Shown here: positions 34,157-38,704 of the stretch, piece after piece
Numbering within the stretch: the first letter of the stretch is position 1
Layout of the letters: each line of letters begins with the position of its first letter
NCBI RefSeq assembly: GCF_000808015.1
Contig: NZ_JWHR01000005.1
Span: 1-38,704, forward strand
Reading direction: 5' to 3'
From: Terrisporobacter othiniensis
Lineage (GTDB): Bacteria; Bacillota; Clostridia; Peptostreptococcales; Peptostreptococcaceae
Length of the DNA: 38,704 nucleotides
Position numbers and translations under genes: made by a program
Notes under the pieces: generated by a model
What the model was told of the DNA's origin: nothing
What the model saw: only the letters and a program-made list of their open reading frames with translations
Databases searched by the model: none

Positions 34157-34206
34157 CAAAAAATAACCCTATTAAGCAAAACTTTTGTTTTAAATACTTA
34201 ATAAGG
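34157..34206 (-). terminator. Terminator upstream of the FCD regulator
   Basis: CCTATTAAG (34168-34176) pairs with CTTAATAAGG (34197-34206), with a nested AAAAC/GTTTT stem in the loop. In minus-strand RNA it is followed by TTATTTTTT. Probably ends the lipA-lplA-uvrC-like transcript. Confidence 0.55.
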
Positions 34207-34371
34207 CTATATAATATCATTTCATATTAAATTAATTTTCTATAAATGTTTTGTCTTACAACTCCTGCCTCACATATTATTGTATCTGTAAACTTTACAC
34301 AATTTGTTGTTAAATAAATAAAATTCTACCATCATAACAAGTGGTGTCTCTATAAAATTTTTAGCAAATCT

Positions 34372-35349
34372 TTATAATTGTATATAATGAATATTTTTAT
34401 TTATATATATATAAGAATAAATTATATTAATATAGTCTATATATGATTTATCATAATTTTCCCAACTTTGATTTTTTAATGTAAACTGTGATACCTCATT
34501 AACTAGTTCTTCTCTTTCAATGTCATTAAAAATATCAATATTAATTATTTGTGAAAATTCAACATTAATGCCATTAATCAAATATAAATTGTACTTTTTC
34601 TTATCTATTTCTATCCATAATATAAGTTTAGGATTACTTTTTAAAAGCTCAAATGAATTTTGTTTATGTGAGATACTCCTTATAAGTTCTATATTGTTTT
34701 TTATTTCTCTAGCTCTTTCAAAATTTAAGGAGGAGGATGCATCTATCATATCTTCTTCCAATTGTTCTATTAAACTATTATCACCATCAAATGTATCTTG
34801 AAGGATATTGTAAATTTTTTCATATTCCGAAGAAGCATCTACTCTGCATGGACCAATACATTTATTTATATTATATCTAATGCATTTTGTTCTTGTATTG
34901 CATATGGGTAATTTAAAATAATCAAGTAAAAAATCCCTTAAAGTAAATAATCTTTTATTCATGGAAAACGGACCAAAGTAAATACCTTGCCCCTCCTTCT
35001 TATCAACAATATTCATAATATTATGACTGTGTGCATCTAACTTTATATATTTGTATTTTTCATAATTATTCATTAAAGTATTATACATTGGTCTTATATT
35101 ATGAATATAATCACATTCTAATAATAAGGCATCCAGCTCTGTGTCTGTTGTTATATACTCTACATCATTGATAGATTTCACCATTCTTTCAATTTTACGA
35201 GAACGATTAATATGAGCTCTAAAATAGCTCTTAACACGATTTCTTAGATTTATTGATTTTCCCACATATATTATATTGTTATAAATGTCTTTCATTATAT
35301 AAATACCGGCACATTGTGGTATTTTATCTATTTTATCTTTTAAGTTCAT
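34372..35349 (-). CDS. UvrC-like GIY-YIG nuclease without the C-terminal nuclease half
   Basis: A 325-aa protein. Residues about 12-95 are a UvrC-type GIY-YIG domain (CAGIYIMKD, IIYVGKSINLRNRVKSYF, with catalytic Tyr and Arg). Residues about 155-172 hold the UvrC/Cho four-cysteine cluster (CNTRTKC, then NKCIGPC). About 195-225 is a UVR motif (LEEDMIDASSSLNFERAREIK). The RNase H-like nuclease and helix-hairpin-helix domains of UvrC (about 600 aa) are absent, so it resembles Cho, which makes only the 3' incision at lesions. A weak AAAGGT site precedes ATG 35349. It lies 114 nt after lplA on the same strand; a role in lesion repair is inferred. Confidence 0.8.
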   Translation of the reverse strand: MNLKDKIDKIPQCAGIYIMKDIYNNIIYVGKSINLRNRVKSYFRAHINRSRKIERMVKSINDVEYITTDTELDALLLECDYIHNIRPMYNTLMNNYEKYKYIKLDAHSHNIMNIVDKKEGQGIYFGPFSMNKRLFTLRDFLLDYFKLPICNTRTKCIRYNINKCIGPCRVDASSEYEKIYNILQDTFDGDNSLIEQLEEDMIDASSSLNFERAREIKNNIELIRSISHKQNSFELLKSNPKLILWIEIDKKKYNLYLINGINVEFSQIINIDIFNDIEREELVNEVSQFTLKNQSWENYDKSYIDYINIIYSYIYINKNIHYIQL

Positions 35350-35463
35350 ATTATACCTTTCTACAATATATTTTGTCTTTGCCTTATTATATCAATATTA
35401 ATAAGCATATTACTATCATAAAACCATTTAAACAGTACTTTATTCTTTTTGCAGATTATATTG

Positions 35464-36447
35464 TTAGTCAATTATACACTCTAATAAATCATCTTTAGTT
35501 ATTTTATAAAAATAATTTTCTATATCTAATGTATCAAGTAATTTACTTATATCTTCTCTTACATATTTACAATCAATAAATGATTCTTCCAATATGGATA
35601 TCTCTCCACTTAAAAAGAAATCTCCTTCTATTGTACAGTTTTTAATTATTCCTTTTTTTACATTAAGCTTAAAATCTACACGACCACCATTAAATCTTTT
35701 ATATCTACTAATATTAAATATTGGATTTTTCCCATAATTCCAATCCCAAGATTCAAATTTTTCTTTTTGTATTTTATTTATAGATTTTATATCCTCTTTA
35801 GTTAGCGTATATGTAGTACTATTTTTCAATAAGCTATCTAACATTATATCTCTAAAATTTTCACTAGTAATATTATCTTTCATCACTTCACTAATATTTA
35901 TTACTCTTTCTCTTACTGATTTTATACCCTTTGCAATAATCTTATCTTCTGCTACAGTTATACTTTCTACCATAGCCTGTATATCTGTATTAAATAATAT
36001 GGATCCATGATGTAGGATGGCATTATCTTTTCTATATTGTGCATTCCCTGAAAACTTTCTATTTCCTATTAAAAGGTCATTTCTACTATTAAAATGAGCA
36101 TCCACATCTTGTTTTTGAAGCGCTTCAACAATAGGACCAGTAAATTTATCAAATGAAATTCCTTCTTCTTTGTAGTTTTTTTCTATAAATGTAAATTGCC
36201 AAGCGCCCATATCTGTGTATATGGTTCCTCCTCCAGAATTACGTCTAACTACATTTACATTATTTTCTCTCACATATTTTTCGTTAATTTCAGAAAAAGT
36301 ATTTTGATATCTTCCTACCATTATTGTAGGATTTGTTCTCCAGAATAAAAATATTTCATCATCATCCAAATCCTTTTGTGTAAGTAAATACTCTTCAAGA
36401 GCAAAGTTGAAATATGGGCTAGTTGAATTACTATTTATATAAATCAT
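35464..36447 (-). CDS. lplA: Lipoate-protein ligase A
   Basis: A 327-aa enzyme attaching free lipoate to lipoyl domains via lipoyl-AMP. Residues about 10-240 carry the biotin/lipoate ligase fold: FWRTNPTIMVGRYQN, VVRRNSGGGTIYTD (substrate-binding RRxSGGGxVxxD motif), DLLIGNRKFSGNAQYR and the conserved ILHHGSILFNTD. The C-terminal accessory domain (about 250-325) supports the long LplA type. The ATG lies 4 nt after the lipA stop, with GAGGGG inside the lipA end, so lipA and lplA are coupled. Which lipoylated complexes are served is not visible here. Confidence 0.93.
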   Translation of the reverse strand: MIYINSNSTSPYFNFALEEYLLTQKDLDDDEIFLFWRTNPTIMVGRYQNTFSEINEKYVRENNVNVVRRNSGGGTIYTDMGAWQFTFIEKNYKEEGISFDKFTGPIVEALQKQDVDAHFNSRNDLLIGNRKFSGNAQYRKDNAILHHGSILFNTDIQAMVESITVAEDKIIAKGIKSVRERVINISEVMKDNITSENFRDIMLDSLLKNSTTYTLTKEDIKSINKIQKEKFESWDWNYGKNPIFNISRYKRFNGGRVDFKLNVKKGIIKNCTIEGDFFLSGEISILEESFIDCKYVREDISKLLDTLDIENYFYKITKDDLLECIID

Positions 36448-36450
36448 TAC

Positions 36451-37329
36451 TTATCCCCTCTCATTAGCCTTAGTCTGCAATGCGTCTGCCGCTTTATATG
36501 AGCTTCTAACAAGCGGACTACTTGCTATAAATCTAAATCCTTTTTCCACTCCAACTTTTCTATATTCTTCAAATTTTGCCAAAGAAACATATTCTTCCAC
36601 ATCCACATGTTTTCTGCTTGGTTGTAAATACTGTCCTATAGTAAAAATATCACATCCAACTGCTAATACATCATCCATTAGCTTATATATTTCTTCATCT
36701 TCTTCCCCTAATCCAACCATAATACCTGTTTTAGTTAGTATCTCTGATGATTTTTCTTTTACATATCTTAAAACATATAATGATCTATCATAAATAGCTT
36801 CTGGTCTTACTTTTTCATATAGTCTTTCAATAGTTTCCATGTTATGATTTATAACATCTGGTTTAGCTTCTATTATTATATCTAAGTTTTTATCTTCACC
36901 TTTTAAATCAGGAATTAATACTTCTACAGTAACTCCTGGATTTAATTTTTTTACTTCTTCAATAGTTTTAGCAAAATGCTTTGCTCCACCATCTTCTAAA
37001 TCATCTCTCGTAACACTAGTTATTACCACATGCTTTAAGTCTAGTTTTTTTGCTGATTGAGCCACATGTAGTGGTTCTAATGGATCTAAATGTGTAGGAG
37101 TTCCATTTGTAACATTACAAAACTTACAGTTTCTAGAACATTGATTACCCATTATCATAAACGTTACTGTTCTTTTTTTATAGCATTCACCCCTATTTGG
37201 ACAGTTTGCTTCTTTACAAACTGTGTGTAAAGAATCATCCTCCATCATCTTGCCTATGCTACCTACTTCACTATCATAAGTTACTTTAAACCACTCAGGT
37301 TTTCTTACTCTTCTTTTTTTATCTCCCAT
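36451..37329 (-). CDS. lipA: Lipoyl synthase
   Basis: A 292-aa radical SAM enzyme that inserts two sulfurs into octanoyl groups on lipoyl domains. The auxiliary cluster motif is CKEANCPNRGEC and the radical SAM cluster is CSRNCKFC (C-x3-C-x2-C). The C-terminal SSPLVRSSYKA contains the serine that ligates the auxiliary cluster. VITSVTRDDLEDGGAKHF and FTIGQYLQPSRKH are further family blocks. AAGGGGAAAG precedes ATG 37329. First gene of lipA-lplA. The organism can therefore both synthesise and scavenge lipoate. Confidence 0.95.
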   Translation of the reverse strand: MGDKKRRVRKPEWFKVTYDSEVGSIGKMMEDDSLHTVCKEANCPNRGECYKKRTVTFMIMGNQCSRNCKFCNVTNGTPTHLDPLEPLHVAQSAKKLDLKHVVITSVTRDDLEDGGAKHFAKTIEEVKKLNPGVTVEVLIPDLKGEDKNLDIIIEAKPDVINHNMETIERLYEKVRPEAIYDRSLYVLRYVKEKSSEILTKTGIMVGLGEEDEEIYKLMDDVLAVGCDIFTIGQYLQPSRKHVDVEEYVSLAKFEEYRKVGVEKGFRFIASSPLVRSSYKAADALQTKANERG

Positions 37330-37455
37330 GACTTTCCCCTTTTTTAAAATAATTTATGTAATTTTATTGTAGCATAGGATTTATATTTTTATATTATGTT
37401 ATTTTAGACTATTTCATATAATATAAATATATTATAATATAGACTTATACAATCA

Positions 37456-37481
37456 ATATCATTTAATTGTATAAATGATAT
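37456..37481. promoter_or_regulatory. Inverted repeat in the lipA / membrane-protein divergent region
   Basis: ATATCATTTA (37456-37465) and TAAATGATAT (37472-37481), perfect 10-bp arms with a 6-nt centre, 36 nt upstream of the gene at 37518. Possible operator for either divergent gene. The rest of 37330-37517 shows only AT-rich promoter-like sequence. Confidence 0.4.
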
Positions 37482-37517
37482 GTTTTATATTTTAATTTTT
37501 TATAATGGAGGTTAACT

Positions 37518-37844
37518 ATGGCACTTGGAGCTTTATTTGTATTATTTATAATTTTAACAACTGTAAGTTTATTATCAATTACATTACTTTATACTTTAAA
37601 AAATGAGAAACTAAAAAATATGTTTTTTTACTTTTTATGTGGATGGTCCATAATCATTACTAGTCTTAATATTACAGCCCTTCCAAGTAATTATCTAGTA
37701 TCAAGATTAATTGCAAGTATATTTGGACTACTAGCTGTAATATCAATTATTATTAAGATTAAAAAACCTCATAAAAAAAGTTTAAGCTACTTACTTGCTT
37801 CTGCTTCAGCTTTACTAGGATTAGTAGATTTATTTTTCTTTTAA
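37518..37844 (+). CDS. Small integral membrane protein, unknown function
   Basis: A 108-aa protein with four predicted membrane helices (about residues 3-27, 33-52, 60-79 and 88-107). Charged residues are confined to short loops (KNEKLKN, KIKKPHKK), giving a positive cytoplasmic loop before helix 4. No known motif is seen. TGGAGG precedes ATG 37518 at good spacing, supporting translation. Divergent from lipA; a hairpin follows. Function not assignable. Confidence 0.65.
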   Translation: MALGALFVLFIILTTVSLLSITLLYTLKNEKLKNMFFYFLCGWSIIITSLNITALPSNYLVSRLIASIFGLLAVISIIIKIKKPHKKSLSYLLASASALLGLVDLFFF

Positions 37845-37858
37845 ATCTTCTTATATAA

Positions 37859-37900
37859 AAATAAGTGGAACCCAATATAAAATTAGTTAACCACTTATTT
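37859..37900. terminator. Hairpin between membrane-protein gene and LysR pseudogene
   Basis: AAATAAGTGG (37859-37868) pairs with CCACTTATTT (37891-37900) around a 22-nt loop. T-content after the stem is modest, so it is a weaker terminator candidate. Confidence 0.5.
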
Positions 37901-37941
37901 ATCTTCTTATTTATGTTGTGCCAATTATTTATTCCTAATAA

Positions 37942-38601
37942 TTAATTTTCATTCATACTTATAACACAACCTTTAAACTCTTTTTTGCTTTCACTCATAT
38001 TCAAGTTTTTATTCCATCCCATATAAATACTTTTATATTATATATTATCCTTTATTTTAATAGCCGATATTTTATTGGTATTAATCATGTGTGTATTTAA
38101 AATTATTGAAATCCTTGCTCCAGCCACAACTAAAGCTGCAAGTACGCTACCTTCACTTGGCTGTGCATAGACTTTTGGTGTATATCCAATCAACCCAGAA
38201 TATGACTGTATAACATTATCTGACTTATCATCATATGCTATAAAATACTCATCCTTTAAATCTTTTAGATAAACTTCTTCCTTATTAGCTAAACTATGAT
38301 TCTTAGGAGCTATCAATATATATTCTTCATTTTTTACTAAAGTTGATTCTATTTCTGGATATTTATTTAAATCTTATATCTCACTTAAAGCTGAATCAGC
38401 ATATTTTAAAAATACCTCTCCAAATTCAGTTATTTTTATATTACATCCTACGCGTTGAAATAATTCAATATCCAACTCTTCCTCTAGTTTAGATATTGCC
38501 TTACTTAAATCTGGCTGAGAAACAGATAATATATTAGAAGCTGTCGTAAAATTTTTAGTTTCTGTTATAACTTTAAAATATTCTAATTATTTTAAGTTCA
38601 T
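37942..38601 (-). pseudogene. LysR-type regulator, inactivated
   Basis: ATG 38601, after GAAGGA, reads MNLK then TAA (38589-38587), probably from CAA. The frame continues through a LysR HTH (LEYFKVITETKNFTTASNI, then LSVSQPDLSKAISKLEEEL) to a second TAA at 38376-38374, into an effector-domain part (APKNHSLANKEEVYLKDL), and to a third TAA at 38040-38038, after which it resumes YKSIYMGWNKNL and ends at 37942. Only 219 codons remain against about 290 normally; the missing part lies between DLNKY and PEIESTL and contains most of the first effector subdomain. All pieces share one frame, so decay is by nonsense and in-frame deletion. Confidence 0.8.
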
Positions 38602-38704
38602 TTCCTTCTCCTGTCTTTCCACAAATATATAGCTTTTAGTTATATATCTATGAATATTTTAAATTAGACATATACACTTATATAGTGTTATAATCTCATA
38701 ATTC

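Noticed and set aside
38038..38316. Separate small effector-binding protein.
   Set aside because: It is the C-terminal part of the LysR pseudogene; upstream and downstream pieces continue in the same frame.
1..38704. CRISPR array, prophage, insertion sequence, tRNA or rRNA gene.
   Set aside because: No regularly spaced direct repeats, no transposase or integrase reading frame, and no tRNA/rRNA-like sequence was seen on either strand.

Overview
The window is 38.7 kb of very AT-rich DNA with strong AGGAGG-type ribosome binding sites, TTG/GTG starts mixed with ATG, and many hairpin+T-run terminators. Gene content is that of a strictly anaerobic, amino-acid and lactate-using Clostridia member. 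The glycyl-radical hydroxyproline dehydratase has the length (789 aa) and active-site numbering (D278, C434, E436, G765) I recall for the Clostridioides difficile enzyme, so a Peptostreptococcaceae-like host is my inference; species cannot be fixed from the sequence alone.

Layout. 1-5.7 kb: start of an unknown minus-strand gene behind two tandem palindromes, an ATP-grasp gene killed by one stop codon, a TcyP-like cystine symporter, a YjjG-like HAD phosphatase, a zinc-ribbon membrane protein, a CDF metal exporter and a flavodoxin with a decayed MarR gene upstream. 5.9-8.3 kb: cysK-cysE, divergent from an unusual small regulator (four-cysteine sensor domain fused directly to a Fis-type HTH, no AAA+ ATPase domain). 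tcyP and cysK share one promoter design in which a 17-bp palindrome fills the -35/-10 spacer exactly. 8.3-10.1 kb: nitroreductase, TIM-barrel protein, flavin reductase remnant. 10.1-15.7 kb: K+ uptake block, trkH plus two TrkA-type proteins, then kdpE, a shortened kdpD and a TPR gene; the two operons share a KdpE-like direct-repeat box. 15.7-18.8 kb: yitT, about 1 kb without an intact gene, and a DUF2974-type hydrolase.

18.9-24.3 kb: the hydroxyproline operon hypE-hypD-proC-ppnP on the minus strand, with a highly structured element between hypD and proC and a divergent XRE-cupin regulator. HypD dehydrates trans-4-hydroxyproline to pyrroline-5-carboxylate, HypE installs its glycyl radical and ProC reduces the product to proline, which can feed Stickland fermentation. 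24.4-26.7 kb: a decayed M20 amidohydrolase / AbgT transporter / M20 cluster. 26.7-34.1 kb: lactate operon lutP-larA-etfB-etfA-lctD (uptake, racemisation, flavin-based electron-confurcating oxidation) behind an FCD-family regulator and a candidate operator. 34.4-37.3 kb: lipA-lplA and a UvrC-like GIY-YIG protein. 37.5 kb to the end: a small membrane protein and a LysR pseudogene.

Recurring themes are (i) at least seven broken genes in 38.7 kb, by nonsense, frameshift and internal deletion, and (ii) well-defined, repeated operator architectures for sulfur and potassium genes. All functions are read from sequence motifs and gene order without database searches.
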